This document shows, piece after piece, positions 43,014-52,224 of a stretch of 64,000 nucleotides of DNA. Where the stretch lies: IMG/VR virus record IMGVR_UViG_3300029267_001718, positions 1 through 64,000 of that record, one strand, 5' to 3'. Positions within the stretch are counted from its first letter, which is position 1, and every line of letters begins with the position of its first letter. The stretch comes from a virus. Made by a program: the position numbers and the translations under genes. The notes beneath the pieces are model-generated. The model made no database searches. It was not told the origin of the DNA and was given only the letters and a program-made list of their open reading frames with translations.

Positions 43014-43585
43014 TGGACGAGAAGATTTTAGAACGTATGCGACTCCCGCGAAATCATTGGGGGTCGAGACTTGCCGAGATTCCGGATGCGTGCGAACACA
43101 AGGAAAAATTTCAACGTTACGTTGAAGACATTTCTGAGCACGTGCGGGACGGTCGGGGGTTGCTACTGCTTGGCAAGTATTCTACGGGCAAGTCCGCATG
43201 TGCAGCAATCTGTTTGAAGGCTGCGGCGGTTGCTGGTCACCTTGGGTTGTGGATCAATGCCCGCGAGATTCTATCACACAAAATACAAAAGACTCCATTC
43301 GATGAAGAATTCACACTGTATGAGCGTGTGCTGGTTGTTCCGGTTCTGGTCGTCGATGAAGTGACGGTTGCATCGACGGCGACACAAGTTGAGGCTGAAA
43401 TTGAAAACGTTGTTCGCTCTCGGTTGGAGGATCGGCGGGCGACGATTGTCACGACTAACGAGATCAAGACAACGTTTACAAAACGGATGCCTGGATTGGC
43501 AGCAGCGATGAAGGAATGTATGTTTCCGCTGAAATGTGGTGGACATGACTTTCGGGAGGAACGGAAGGCTACGTGGGAGCTCTAG
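43013..43585 (+). CDS. DnaC/IstB-like AAA+ helicase loader
   Basis: A 190-residue AAA+ ATPase. Walker A GKYSTGKS (54-61), Walker B PVLVVDEV near 110, and a sensor-like IVTTNE near 151 are present. Small size and the DnaB-like helicase just downstream identify a loader that opens and places the replicative helicase. It overlaps the helicase gene by 13 nt. Confidence 0.85.
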   Translation: MDEKILERMRLPRNHWGSRLAEIPDACEHKEKFQRYVEDISEHVRDGRGLLLLGKYSTGKSACAAICLKAAAVAGHLGLWINAREILSHKIQKTPFDEEFTLYERVLVVPVLVVDEVTVASTATQVEAEIENVVRSRLEDRRATIVTTNEIKTTFTKRMPGLAAAMKECMFPLKCGGHDFREERKATWEL

Positions 43586-44868
43586 GAAAACGATTGATTG
43601 CGGCGTTGCTGCATGAGAAAGATTCTGCGGAACTCACCCGTGCGGGTGTGGGCGAGCACAATCTTTTTGATGACGCGAAGACTGCTTACAATTGGGCGAT
43701 TTCATTTCACGACGCAGAAGGATTTTGGCCGACTGCCGAAATGCTTCACGAGAATACAGGAATCGAACTGCCCGATTCTCCTGAGCCGCTGTCTTATCTC
43801 GCGGATCTTGTTCGTAAGCGAACACTCGGCAAAGCAATCGAAACTCGGATGAAGGATGCGATTGCGGAACTGGAAGGCCGAGATCCTGATGAAGCCCTCC
43901 GGTTGCTGAACGAAACTGCGTCGGCGTTGCGTCCGTTGAGTGTTCGGTCGAAGGTGACGAAATTCGTTGAAGACGCTTCGAAACGTGTCGGCGATTATCT
44001 TGAGGAAAAGAAACTCGGCGTTCGTGGAATGCCTACACCTTGGAAGTCGCTGGATCACGTTATTCAGGGCTGGATTGACGGAACGCTGAACGTCTTCACA
44101 GCGATGCAGAACACTGGAAAAACTTGGGCGATCTGTGTCTGTGCGGATAACTCACTTGAGCAGAATCAACGCGTGCTCTTAGTGACGATGGAAATGGCAG
44201 CGGCTCGGATTCATCGACGCTTGGATGCGATCCACTACAGGATGCCTTGGAAGGATCTGCGTGATTGGGAACTCGATGTCGGAACGGTCGAACGTTGGGA
44301 ACGTGAAGCATCGAAAATGGACTTCAGCGGAGACATTCTCATCGCCGATAAAAAACTTGTGCGGCGTGTGTCGGATGTCACGGCGTTAGTCAACGAACAC
44401 AAGCCCGATATCGTCTATATCGATGGCGGGTATCGATTCGAAGGGAATCAGGCGGGGAGTTCGGGCAAATGGGAAAACACGGTCGACATTGTCACGGATC
44501 TGCAACTAGCTGCGGAAGTGACTGAAATTCCTTGGGTGGTGTCGACTCAACACGGGGACGCACAAACGACAGGGAAAGACCCGAAGCGTGGACCGAAAAT
44601 GCGGGCGTGGAATGTTCGCTACGGTAAGGAATGGACGATCAACCCCGACAATGTGATAGGGCTGTTTGCCAACGAGGACATGCGGCTGATGCAGCAACTT
44701 GAGATCTCGTTTCTGAAGATTCGGGATGGTGCGGGCGAAACGTTTGGATCGGAATTTCGAATCAATTGGAATATGAAGAAAATGGACTTCTCGGAGATCG
44801 TCGTCACCGAGGACGACGGTGCTCCCGGGGACACTGACGAGGGTGCGGCTCACAAGGTGGATTTCTGA
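43573..44868 (+). CDS. DnaB-like replicative helicase
   Basis: A 431-residue protein from GTG 43573. An N-terminal helical domain (1-130) precedes a RecA-like core with Walker A AMQNTGKT (177-184, first Gly replaced by Ala), VTMEMAAARIHRRL (motif 1a), DIVYIDGGY (Walker B) and VVSTQHGD (motif 3). Gene order loader, helicase, primase is the standard replisome block. The C-terminus carries a copy of the CCCGGGGACAC repeat. Confidence 0.88.
   Translation: MGALGKRLIAALLHEKDSAELTRAGVGEHNLFDDAKTAYNWAISFHDAEGFWPTAEMLHENTGIELPDSPEPLSYLADLVRKRTLGKAIETRMKDAIAELEGRDPDEALRLLNETASALRPLSVRSKVTKFVEDASKRVGDYLEEKKLGVRGMPTPWKSLDHVIQGWIDGTLNVFTAMQNTGKTWAICVCADNSLEQNQRVLLVTMEMAAARIHRRLDAIHYRMPWKDLRDWELDVGTVERWEREASKMDFSGDILIADKKLVRRVSDVTALVNEHKPDIVYIDGGYRFEGNQAGSSGKWENTVDIVTDLQLAAEVTEIPWVVSTQHGDAQTTGKDPKRGPKMRAWNVRYGKEWTINPDNVIGLFANEDMRLMQQLEISFLKIRDGAGETFGSEFRINWNMKKMDFSEIVVTEDDGAPGDTDEGAAHKVDF
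44819..44834 (+). repeat. CCCGGGGACAC near-palindrome, copy 5
   Basis: GTGCTCCCGGGGACAC in the last 15 codons of the helicase gene, read as Ala-Pro-Gly-Asp-Thr. Confidence 0.65.
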
Positions 44869-45209
44869 TGTCTGACACACCCCCAACGGAGGGGAAAAAG
44901 CCCTCTGATACGATCCTGGCGATGCTCCGCGAGACGGATTCGGGCGAGTCGGTCGTCACATTGGCCGAAAATAGTACGAAACGTGTCTCCTGCGTCCGTT
45001 TCAGCGATCCTCGGGTGCGTTCGGCATTCTATGCACTGTACGAGGCAGGCCCGGGAAAGGGCTTTCTGATGGGTTCTACGTGGTACTCTGCAGCTTACGC
45101 AAAATACCTATACGACTACCTTCGCGAGATCTACGATGGAGTGGACCGAACTCAAGCTGATTCTGAACCAGATCGGGGTGAACACGGAGCATCTGTATCC
45201 GAACGGTGA
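44868..45209 (+). CDS. Hypothetical replication-region protein
   Basis: A 113-residue protein, ATG overlapping the helicase stop. The N-terminus is hydrophilic; a central alternating section (VRSAFYALYEAGPGKGFLMGSTWYSAAYAKYLYDYL) is Tyr-rich and probably helical. Its last 74 nt overlap the primase start in another frame. No recognised family; both overlaps suggest coexpression with helicase and primase. Confidence 0.55.
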   Translation: MSDTPPTEGKKPSDTILAMLRETDSGESVVTLAENSTKRVSCVRFSDPRVRSAFYALYEAGPGKGFLMGSTWYSAAYAKYLYDYLREIYDGVDRTQADSEPDRGEHGASVSER

Positions 45210-46113
45210 CCACGTTCAGATCCCTTGCCCACTTGCCCCGTGGTTCCACAAAAAGCGAACGGATCACCACCCGTCGCTGTCGATCAAGTTCGGCGAGCCT
45301 CCAACGCTCTGGAAATGTTTCTCGTGCGGCGAGGGCGGCAAGCTGTGGTCGCTGGTCGATTCTGTTGCTACTCTCGGCGAACGTTCGGACCTTAACGCGT
45401 TAGCCGATAATCTGACGGTTAGCGATGAGCCATCGTTGGGAACTCGGCTCGCGTCGGCGATGTCTGGAATCGATTCGTGGAGTCTTCCAACGGTCAAAAC
45501 TCAAGTGCGTGTTTTGCAGCCAACGGTGCTCGATAACTTTCGGTTTATTCGGCCAGGATCGGACCCACATCGGTACGTTGTCGACCGAGTGCCTGAGTCA
45601 CGGATTGACGAGTTCCAACTGAAGTATGATCTGCACAAAGATAGGGTTGTGTTTCCGATCTTCAACCAAGCACATCAACTGCTCGGGGCGGTCGGTCGAA
45701 CGTTGGCCAGTGACCCGCGAAAATATTACAACTACTTCGGTGTCGAAACGGGCAAGTGTTTGGGCGGAGCCGACAAATTTACTGATCGTCCCAGACTGTT
45801 CATCGTTGAGGGATATTTTGACTTGTTGCGTTGTTGGGAGTGGGCGGCTGAACGTGACGCGGATGTGGCGTGCACGTTCAAAGCGGAGATCTCTCCGGAG
45901 CAAGCGGAACTGATCTTGGGTCTCGACAAAACAGTCTCGGTTTGGTATGATAATGACGTTGCTGGAAATCGTGGTTGGGATAAGGCTGAGAAAACAATTG
46001 GAAAATATTTGATCGGTCTGAAACGAGCACGACTTCCGGAAGACAAAGATGTGGGTGCATTAAGCGAACGGCATTTCAAGCACCTAGTTGACTCTCTTTA
46101 TGGAGAATTGTAA
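45136..46113 (+). CDS. DnaG-type primase with CHC2 zinc finger and TOPRIM
   Basis: A 325-residue protein. The zinc finger uses C31, H38, C61 and C64 (PLAPWFHKK, then KCFSCGEGG). The TOPRIM domain shows LFIVEGYFDLLR (about 217-228) and WYDNDVAGNRGW (about 274-285). It is shorter than bacterial DnaG and lacks the C-terminal helicase-binding domain, as in many phages. It would lay primers for the polymerase at 46909. Confidence 0.9.
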   Translation: MEWTELKLILNQIGVNTEHLYPNGDHVQIPCPLAPWFHKKRTDHHPSLSIKFGEPPTLWKCFSCGEGGKLWSLVDSVATLGERSDLNALADNLTVSDEPSLGTRLASAMSGIDSWSLPTVKTQVRVLQPTVLDNFRFIRPGSDPHRYVVDRVPESRIDEFQLKYDLHKDRVVFPIFNQAHQLLGAVGRTLASDPRKYYNYFGVETGKCLGGADKFTDRPRLFIVEGYFDLLRCWEWAAERDADVACTFKAEISPEQAELILGLDKTVSVWYDNDVAGNRGWDKAEKTIGKYLIGLKRARLPEDKDVGALSERHFKHLVDSLYGEL

Positions 46114-46820
46114 TGAGCGACGAGCGACCCGATTGGCTGATCGGAACTGGGATCGATGACGCGGACATGTCAGGCGATCCAATTCCCGGGGGTGGAGCCT
46201 TCCAACGTCTCTGGATTCCTCGCGGCGAATCCAAGAAAATCATCTTCGTCACTGGGGGCGGTGAAGCCCCAATTCTTTGGGAACATCAATTCAACGTTGG
46301 CGGTTCGTGGCAGAACTGGGTGACGTGCGTTGAGCCCTTCGGAATGCCTTGCCAACTCTGTCGGTGGGCGGATGCGACAAGCAAGTTCCGGCGTTACAAG
46401 GGTGCGTTCTTCACGGTCATCGACTGCACCGAATTCAAAGACAAATCCGGTAAGGTTCGGAAGAACGAAAAACGGATTCTGTGTGCGAAGAAAAAGACGA
46501 CCGAAATTCTCAAACGGAAACGTCTCGCCCGGGTGGAGGAAGGGCAGGGGTTGAAGGGGGCGATGTTCAACGTTTATCGAACGAACGACGAACAATCGCC
46601 GAGCGTCGGAGACGACTACGAGTTCATCAAAATGGTGGACTTGAGTGACCTTCCGGTGGATACCGAACCTCACGATTTCAGCACGATGCTGAAGCCTGAT
46701 CCCGACAAGGTTGCTGCTGCTGTGCAAAGGCTTGCACGTGAGAGCGGCGGCAAATTTCCTTGGGAGTCGGGTGAAGGGGCGACGACGGCGGAGGGAACGG
46801 ATGCCTCCGTCGATTTTTGA
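46113..46820 (+). CDS. Single-stranded DNA-binding-like protein
   Basis: A 235-residue protein coupled to primase by TAATG. A beta-rich OB-like region (FQRLWIPRGESKKIIFV to AFFTVIDCTEF) contains a C-x2-C pair (PCQLCRWAD), reminiscent of zinc-bearing T4 gp32 or T7-group ssDNA-binding proteins. The end is flexible, acidic and closes in DASVDF, like the acidic aromatic tails that dock partner proteins. A strong terminator follows. The role is inferred from pattern and place. Confidence 0.68.
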   Translation: MSDERPDWLIGTGIDDADMSGDPIPGGGAFQRLWIPRGESKKIIFVTGGGEAPILWEHQFNVGGSWQNWVTCVEPFGMPCQLCRWADATSKFRRYKGAFFTVIDCTEFKDKSGKVRKNEKRILCAKKKTTEILKRKRLARVEEGQGLKGAMFNVYRTNDEQSPSVGDDYEFIKMVDLSDLPVDTEPHDFSTMLKPDPDKVAAAVQRLARESGGKFPWESGEGATTAEGTDASVDF

Positions 46821-46833
46821 TCGGCTGTAGCCA

Positions 46834-46895
46834 GGGATAGCACTTGGGTTCGGTTTGTGGTGAGCCTGTTTCCCCCAAGTGCTATCCCGATTTTT
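46834..46895 (+). terminator. Strong rho-independent terminator
   Basis: GGGATAGCACTTGGG (46834-46848) is perfectly complementary to CCCAAGTGCTATCCC (46874-46888), and TTTTT follows at 46891-46895. The loop is 25 nt. It divides the primase operon from the polymerase gene. Confidence 0.9.
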
Positions 46896-46908
46896 ATCGG
46901 ATGGTGGA

Positions 46909-48870
46909 ATGAAGACGATGGGCGTCGATACATTCATCGAAATGGCCGAAGAACACGGTGCGTTTGCGTTTGACGTGGAGCACCTTGATACTATCCAATT
47001 CAATGCGGATGGTTTCAAACTCATAGGCTGCGGATTCGCGACTGAAGGGGCGGAATTCTTTGCGGATACGGACGCGGATATCGAGCGTATCTGCAAAGCT
47101 CTTTTCTACAATCACAACATTCACGCGGTTGCACACAACGCGAAGTATGATATCAAGTGCCTACGTGCGGCGAAACTTATCACGCGATATCCAGTCAGCT
47201 TGCGGTGCACAATGGTCGCGGCGAACCTGTTGGATGACAATAAGCATCCGAATCAACTAGGTTTGAAGCCGCTAGTCTACGACACGTTTGGTCATCGGAT
47301 GATGACTTACAAGGAAGCTATCGAACACGGTCCTCGGTCGAAGGAATTTTACGAGTATGGGTTGGATGACGTTCGTTGGACGTTGAAGCTGTGGCATAAG
47401 TATCATCCGGAACTTGAAAAGCAAAATCTTTGGAACTTGTTCTCTAAGATTGTGATGCCCGCATTGAACGCGTTCTCGGATATGGAGATAGTGGGTGTCG
47501 GTTGGGATCTCTCGGGTGCTCGCGGATTGCTGACGGGGTTCCAGAAACTTCGCGATGATATGGAAGATGCAGTGTTGTCGGAGATCGGCGACTTGAATCT
47601 CGGCTCGGGGGATCAACTGGCGAAGCGACTGTTTGACGAGTTGGGATATTCGACACGGGGTATTCCGATGACGGACAGCGGCAAGCGGTTGTCGGTCGAC
47701 GCGAAGGCGATGGATACGTTGGCGAAACGCTATCCGGTTTGTCACAAAATCAAGACGTTTCGCACAGCGTCGAAAATGATAAGCACTTACATTGAACCTC
47801 TCACGCGGATGTGTCTTGAAGACCCGAAGCGGCGAGTGCATCCAACGTTCTGGGTGGTCTCTTCGACAGGGCGAACCCGCTGCACGAATCCGAACTTCCA
47901 AAACATTCCAGCGTATCTGGCGAAGGAATTCAAGCATCTGAATATTCGGCGGAACGTGATACCGGCAGACGGTCGACGTTTCATTGTCGCGGACTTGTCG
48001 CAGATCGAACTCCGGTTGTGTGCACACTTCACCCAAGACGCGGCGTTTATGCGTGCCTATCGCGGATGGCAGTGCACGGCGTGCGGAGCGGCGGGGGATT
48101 CAACGGTGATTCTGCACACGTGCCCCGAATGTGGTGCGGACGAAAACGAGAAAATTCTGAATACTTGTCCGAAGTGTGGGGCGAAGCACGTTCATGTAGA
48201 TAAGAAGGCTGGAACGTGTGCAGTTTGTCGTGGGGATTCTTCGTACGATCTTGCGAAGATCCGAGCGTTCTGGCATGGTCTCGACATTCACACCGAAACA
48301 ACTGAAAGCATCGCGGCGTTGCACGGTGACCGGCAGAACGGTAAGCGTGCGAACTTCGCACTGATCTACAATGCCACCGCGAGGAAGATGCATGACGAAT
48401 ATCCGGACTTGTCGGTCGATGAGTGGCAGGATGTCATCACGCAATTCTTCGAACACTATCGCGGAGTCCAACGTTGGCACATGCAGATGCAGCGTCAACT
48501 CTACGATACCGGAGTTTGCACTGACATTTTCGGACGACGGCGACGGATCACGGCGAACGAATTACGCAAGTCACCGAAGCACGCGTTGAATCAATTCGTC
48601 AATTTTCCGATCCAGGCGAGTGCGTGCAATCTCATCATGCTGGCAATCGTGAAACTGCGTGAGTTGTTCATCGATAAAGGATGGTGGGAGCGTCGGGTTT
48701 GGCTGACGAACTTCGTTCACGACGAGATCATTTTGGAAGTGCCGGATAAGGATTCGGTAATCGCGGATGTGATTGACGACGTGCAAGCGGTGACGGAGCA
48801 CGTCGTTCAATTGCGAGTACCTCTGCGAATGGATTTCGACATTGCAGACAACTGGGGAATCAAAGGATGA
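46909..48870 (+). CDS. polA: Family A DNA polymerase with 3'-5' exonuclease and zinc-rich insertion
   Basis: A 653-residue polymerase (ATG 46918 is an alternative with better ribosome-binding spacing). Exonuclease: D22/E24, HNAKYD (76-81), Y150-x3-D154. Polymerase motif A has D362 in VADLSQIELR, the O-helix shows K479, F483 and Y487, and motif C is VHDE (603-606). Between motifs A and B lie four CxxC pairs (C389/392, C405/408, C420/423, C437/440), likely two zinc ribbons absent from textbook Pol I. No 5' nuclease domain. Confidence 0.92.
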   Translation: MKTMGVDTFIEMAEEHGAFAFDVEHLDTIQFNADGFKLIGCGFATEGAEFFADTDADIERICKALFYNHNIHAVAHNAKYDIKCLRAAKLITRYPVSLRCTMVAANLLDDNKHPNQLGLKPLVYDTFGHRMMTYKEAIEHGPRSKEFYEYGLDDVRWTLKLWHKYHPELEKQNLWNLFSKIVMPALNAFSDMEIVGVGWDLSGARGLLTGFQKLRDDMEDAVLSEIGDLNLGSGDQLAKRLFDELGYSTRGIPMTDSGKRLSVDAKAMDTLAKRYPVCHKIKTFRTASKMISTYIEPLTRMCLEDPKRRVHPTFWVVSSTGRTRCTNPNFQNIPAYLAKEFKHLNIRRNVIPADGRRFIVADLSQIELRLCAHFTQDAAFMRAYRGWQCTACGAAGDSTVILHTCPECGADENEKILNTCPKCGAKHVHVDKKAGTCAVCRGDSSYDLAKIRAFWHGLDIHTETTESIAALHGDRQNGKRANFALIYNATARKMHDEYPDLSVDEWQDVITQFFEHYRGVQRWHMQMQRQLYDTGVCTDIFGRRRRITANELRKSPKHALNQFVNFPIQASACNLIMLAIVKLRELFIDKGWWERRVWLTNFVHDEIILEVPDKDSVIADVIDDVQAVTEHVVQLRVPLRMDFDIADNWGIKG

Positions 48871-48881
48871 ATCGATGCCCA

Positions 48882-48940
48882 GCACTGGTCCCTGGAGCGG
48901 CTTTTGGCATCCATCCCCGTGAAGGGGGCCAGTGCCTTTT
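48882..48940 (+). terminator. Terminator between polymerase and helicase genes
   Basis: GCACTGG (48882-48888) pairs with CCAGTGC (48929-48935), with adjacent C/G pairs, followed by CTTTT. It ends just 5 nt before ATG 48946, leaving no room for a normal ribosome-binding site after the hairpin. Confidence 0.75.
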
Positions 48941-48945
48941 GTAAC

Positions 48946-50316
48946 ATGACGCACGAACTAAAACTAGACCGACTATTGTGGATTCCGGAAGCTGCGGCGG
49001 ATGTAGAAAAGCTGAAGTCGGAACTGACGATTCATACCGAAACCTACCGAGGGGCGTCGGCGACACTGGAACTCTATGAGCATCCCGGTGAAGTCATTGG
49101 CGTTCCTCGCATGTGGGGTTTGGATCAGTTCAAGAATGATCCGACTGTTCACGTGGTGGATAATACTTCGTATCCACACATCGAGTGGCCGGAACCGAAG
49201 TGCGATTGGCGTAAGGGTCAACTCCCTGCGGTGACTGAACTCGTAGCGTCGTTCAATCCAATAGACAACGTTTATGGTGCTCGACTTGAAGCGGCGTGCG
49301 GATTCGGCAAAACGTTGGTTGGTTTGGCAGTAGCATCGTTGCTGCACACTCCGACTTTGATCCTCGTTCACAAGGAAGACTTGGCGGGACAATGGCACAA
49401 GACTGCCGAGGATCTGATCCCGGGTGCACGGGGCGGACACGTCCAAGCAAATAAATGGCGATATCAGGATTGTCATTTCGTTACAGCGATGGCACAAACG
49501 TTGTATTCGCGAAGGCTGGAGCTACCGTTGGATTTCGCTCGACACTTCGGTTTGGTCATCTACGATGAGGGTCATCGATATCCAGCAAAAACGTTTGAAC
49601 GCGTGATGCGAATTCCCGAGGCACGCTATCGGTTGGCGGTGTCGGCGACGTGGAGACGTAAGGACGGGTGCGAGTGCATCTGGCACTGGCACGTTGGCGA
49701 CATTCAACACCGAGCGAATGCGGAAACGCTCTCAGGTGAATACGTTCAAGTGTTGTGGAAGACCAACGTTCGTGATTCGATGTTTCGTTTCGGGCGGAAG
49801 ATCAACACGGCGAGATATATCAATTCGATTTCAAAGAACGCGAAATTTAACGCGTGGCTCGCGGAGCAAGCGGTCGCGGGCGTGAAGGCTGGTCGTCGCG
49901 TGCTCTTGGTATCTGATCGGCTCGACCAATTGGAGTGGATTCGTGCACGAATTCTGAAGGATGGCGAGTCGCTGACGATTGGACGATACACGGGTAAAAT
50001 TCCGAACGGTAAAAAGGGACGGCGACCAACGGAAACTGAACTCAAGGAAGCGGCGTCGTGCGATCTGATCTTGGCGACGTATGGAATGATGGCGGAGGGA
50101 ACAGACATTCCGGAACTCGATACGCTGATCTTCGGAACACCCCGGGCGGACGTTCAGCAAGTGGTTGGTCGGATTCAACGTCCGGTTGACAAGAAGCGAT
50201 TGCTGATCGTCGATCCCGTCTTCTCGACTCCGTATAATCAGAACCTTGCGACGAAACGGGAAAAGACCTATCAAAAACTTGATTTTGTACCTCAAATTAA
50301 GGAGCGACGGAAATGA
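48946..50316 (+). CDS. SF2 DEAD/DEGH-box helicase
   Basis: A 456-residue protein. Walker A ACGFGKT (117-123), DEGH (207-210), SATWRRKDG (motif III) and a C-terminal half with TEGTDIPELD-like MAEGTDIPELD and QVVGRIQRP (motif VI) define a Rad25/UvsW-like SF2 helicase. It could unwind recombination or stalled-fork intermediates. Terminator at 48882-48940 lies against the start codon and no Shine-Dalgarno is visible, so the start or translation mode is uncertain. Confidence 0.86.
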   Translation: MTHELKLDRLLWIPEAAADVEKLKSELTIHTETYRGASATLELYEHPGEVIGVPRMWGLDQFKNDPTVHVVDNTSYPHIEWPEPKCDWRKGQLPAVTELVASFNPIDNVYGARLEAACGFGKTLVGLAVASLLHTPTLILVHKEDLAGQWHKTAEDLIPGARGGHVQANKWRYQDCHFVTAMAQTLYSRRLELPLDFARHFGLVIYDEGHRYPAKTFERVMRIPEARYRLAVSATWRRKDGCECIWHWHVGDIQHRANAETLSGEYVQVLWKTNVRDSMFRFGRKINTARYINSISKNAKFNAWLAEQAVAGVKAGRRVLLVSDRLDQLEWIRARILKDGESLTIGRYTGKIPNGKKGRRPTETELKEAASCDLILATYGMMAEGTDIPELDTLIFGTPRADVQQVVGRIQRPVDKKRLLIVDPVFSTPYNQNLATKREKTYQKLDFVPQIKERRK

Positions 50317-50690
50317 GTGAGAGCAGTGATGTCGGTTCGAAAATCTCAACGGATGCTTTGACTTCTGCGAAGTCTGAGCGTCGAATGTTGACGGTCACGA
50401 AAATGTACCACCGTAGCGGCGTGCTCGACCGCGAGGAAAGCGATGACGAACCTCTTGAGGTTGAAGTCCCCGCTGCGGATGTTCCTCTCGCGTCGGTAGG
50501 GTTCGGCGTGCGGATGACGGTGAACATGGGAAACTACGAGACGGTTCAGGTTGGAGTCAATGCCCAACTGCCGTGCTACGTGGAAGAAATGGATGACGCA
50601 CTAACGACGGCGAAGAATTTCGTGGACGTGCGTTTGAACAAGGAAGTGAAGGCACTGCGGGACTACCGAAAGGAACGGGACGCATCGTGA
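50313..50690 (+). CDS. Hypothetical recombination-region protein
   Basis: A 125-residue acidic protein, ATG overlapping the helicase stop, its stop overlapping the RecA-like start. A beta section (GFGVRMTVNMGNYETVQVG) followed by a helical part (YVEEMDDALTTAKNFVDVRL) recurs in phage proteins beside RecA/UvsX genes, from recollection. Possibly a small accessory factor. Family uncertain. Confidence 0.5.
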   Translation: MSESSDVGSKISTDALTSAKSERRMLTVTKMYHRSGVLDREESDDEPLEVEVPAADVPLASVGFGVRMTVNMGNYETVQVGVNAQLPCYVEEMDDALTTAKNFVDVRLNKEVKALRDYRKERDAS

Positions 50691-51781
50691 GCGATTCTGA
50701 CGAAACGACATTGGATCGCGTGAAGTCGTGGATGGATGCGATCAACAAAACGTACAAGGGTGAAGTCGTTGAAGTCGGCGGGAATTTCGGTGCGTTGAGT
50801 TTGCACCGATTTTCCAGCGGGGTTATCGACTTGGATTGTGCTCTTGGTGGAGGTTGGCCGTTTGGACGGACGATGGTCATCGCGGGCGACGAGTCGACGG
50901 GGAAAACGCTGAAGGTTCTGAAGGCGTTCGAACAAATCGAAAACTACGATCACAAGACGCGGCTCCACAGGTCGCTGGTCGATCCGGAAAAGTTCGAACC
51001 TGGGAAGGGTCTCTTCATCGACTTGGAGGGTGCGTTCGATATTGATTGGGCGATCCGAAACGGATTCAATCCGGATAGCCACATAGTCGCCCGTCCCGAA
51101 TATGCGGAGCAAGCGGTCGATATCGTCACTGCGGCTATTCGCGAGAACGTCTTCGATCTGATCGCAATTGATTCCATTGCCCAAATGACCCCCGCGAAAG
51201 AGATCGAACAGTCCTCTGAAGATACGCTAGTTGGTGCAGCCGCGAGGTTGCTCAATCGGGCGATGCGTACGTGGACGGCGAGCCTCAACCGTATGAGCCA
51301 GGAATCTTCCACGGGCGGTCCAGCGATTATTTGTCTGAATCAATTCCGTATCAATATCGGGCAGATGTTTGGCGATCCTCGCACACTCCCGGGCGGACGT
51401 GCACAGCGATTCGCGGCGTCGATTATCGTCTACACGAAATCGGCGAAAATCAGCGACGATACGGACAAAGAAACAGCCATCGGCGAATACGGCGGGGTGG
51501 TGCATAAGAATAAGACTTACATCCCCCGATTGAACTTCGCCTATCGTATGGCGTTGAAGGAAACGGACGGATGGCCAGCGTGCCAAGTCGACAATCTTTC
51601 GCGGATGCTGAAAGCTGGAAAACGTTACGGGCTGATCGTCACTGAAAAGGGCAAGACCCTGTTTGGCGATCTGAAATTTCCCACTCAAAAAGCACTGATG
51701 GAACAAGTCGCCAAGGATGCCGAACTGTATCGACTCTTGTGGTTGGCGATCTGCGAAGCTGCTGCAGCCAAACGAAGATGA
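50687..51781 (+). CDS. RecA/UvsX-like recombinase
   Basis: A 364-residue protein from GTG 50687. Walker A GDESTGKT (67-74), a Glu-rich strand FIDLEGAFD, Walker B DLIAIDSIAQM, loop L2 with TGGPAIICLNQFRIN, and a C-terminal domain similar in size to phage RecA proteins. It would form filaments on ssDNA for strand exchange and recombination-dependent replication with the SF2 helicase and nuclease nearby. Confidence 0.88.
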   Translation: MSDSDETTLDRVKSWMDAINKTYKGEVVEVGGNFGALSLHRFSSGVIDLDCALGGGWPFGRTMVIAGDESTGKTLKVLKAFEQIENYDHKTRLHRSLVDPEKFEPGKGLFIDLEGAFDIDWAIRNGFNPDSHIVARPEYAEQAVDIVTAAIRENVFDLIAIDSIAQMTPAKEIEQSSEDTLVGAAARLLNRAMRTWTASLNRMSQESSTGGPAIICLNQFRINIGQMFGDPRTLPGGRAQRFAASIIVYTKSAKISDDTDKETAIGEYGGVVHKNKTYIPRLNFAYRMALKETDGWPACQVDNLSRMLKAGKRYGLIVTEKGKTLFGDLKFPTQKALMEQVAKDAELYRLLWLAICEAAAAKRR

Positions 51782-52224
51782 CGAAAGAATTTCGATTCGC
51801 TGATCGGGAACCCAAAAAGCCGGGAACCCAAACACCACTTGGCTCGCAAAAACACAAGTCTGTGAAAGCTCGGACGCTGCAGACGGAGCGTGACGCTGCG
51901 GACACGCTTGGTGGTGTCGCTCAACCGGCGAGCGGTGCTATGGAAGCCCACAAGGGCGATATTCGCTTGGATGATATTCTTTTGGATTCGAAGGAAACCG
52001 AAGGGCAAGTCATCAACGTAACCAAACGGGATCTCGTGAAAATCTGTCGGGAAGCGTTTGAGATCGGCAAGCACCCGGGAATCGTTGTCAAAATGAACGG
52101 GGTAGCAACTACTGTCCCGAAGACCTGGGTCATGCTGCCGATTACGGTCATTGCTTACATGCTGGAACGTGGACAAGGCGAGGGCTTATCCGATGTCGAT
52201 TCTGGATGGGATGAGGGAACTTGA
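51778..52224 (+). CDS. Hypothetical protein
   Basis: A 148-residue protein overlapping the RecA-like stop by 4 nt and the nuclease start by 32 nt. The N-terminal half is basic and disordered (KPGTQTPLGSQKHKSVK). The C-terminal half (NVTKRDLVKICREAFEIGKHPGIVVKMNG) has a mixed alpha/beta pattern. Perhaps a recombinase partner; no family recognised. Confidence 0.5.
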   Translation: MTKEFRFADREPKKPGTQTPLGSQKHKSVKARTLQTERDAADTLGGVAQPASGAMEAHKGDIRLDDILLDSKETEGQVINVTKRDLVKICREAFEIGKHPGIVVKMNGVATTVPKTWVMLPITVIAYMLERGQGEGLSDVDSGWDEGT

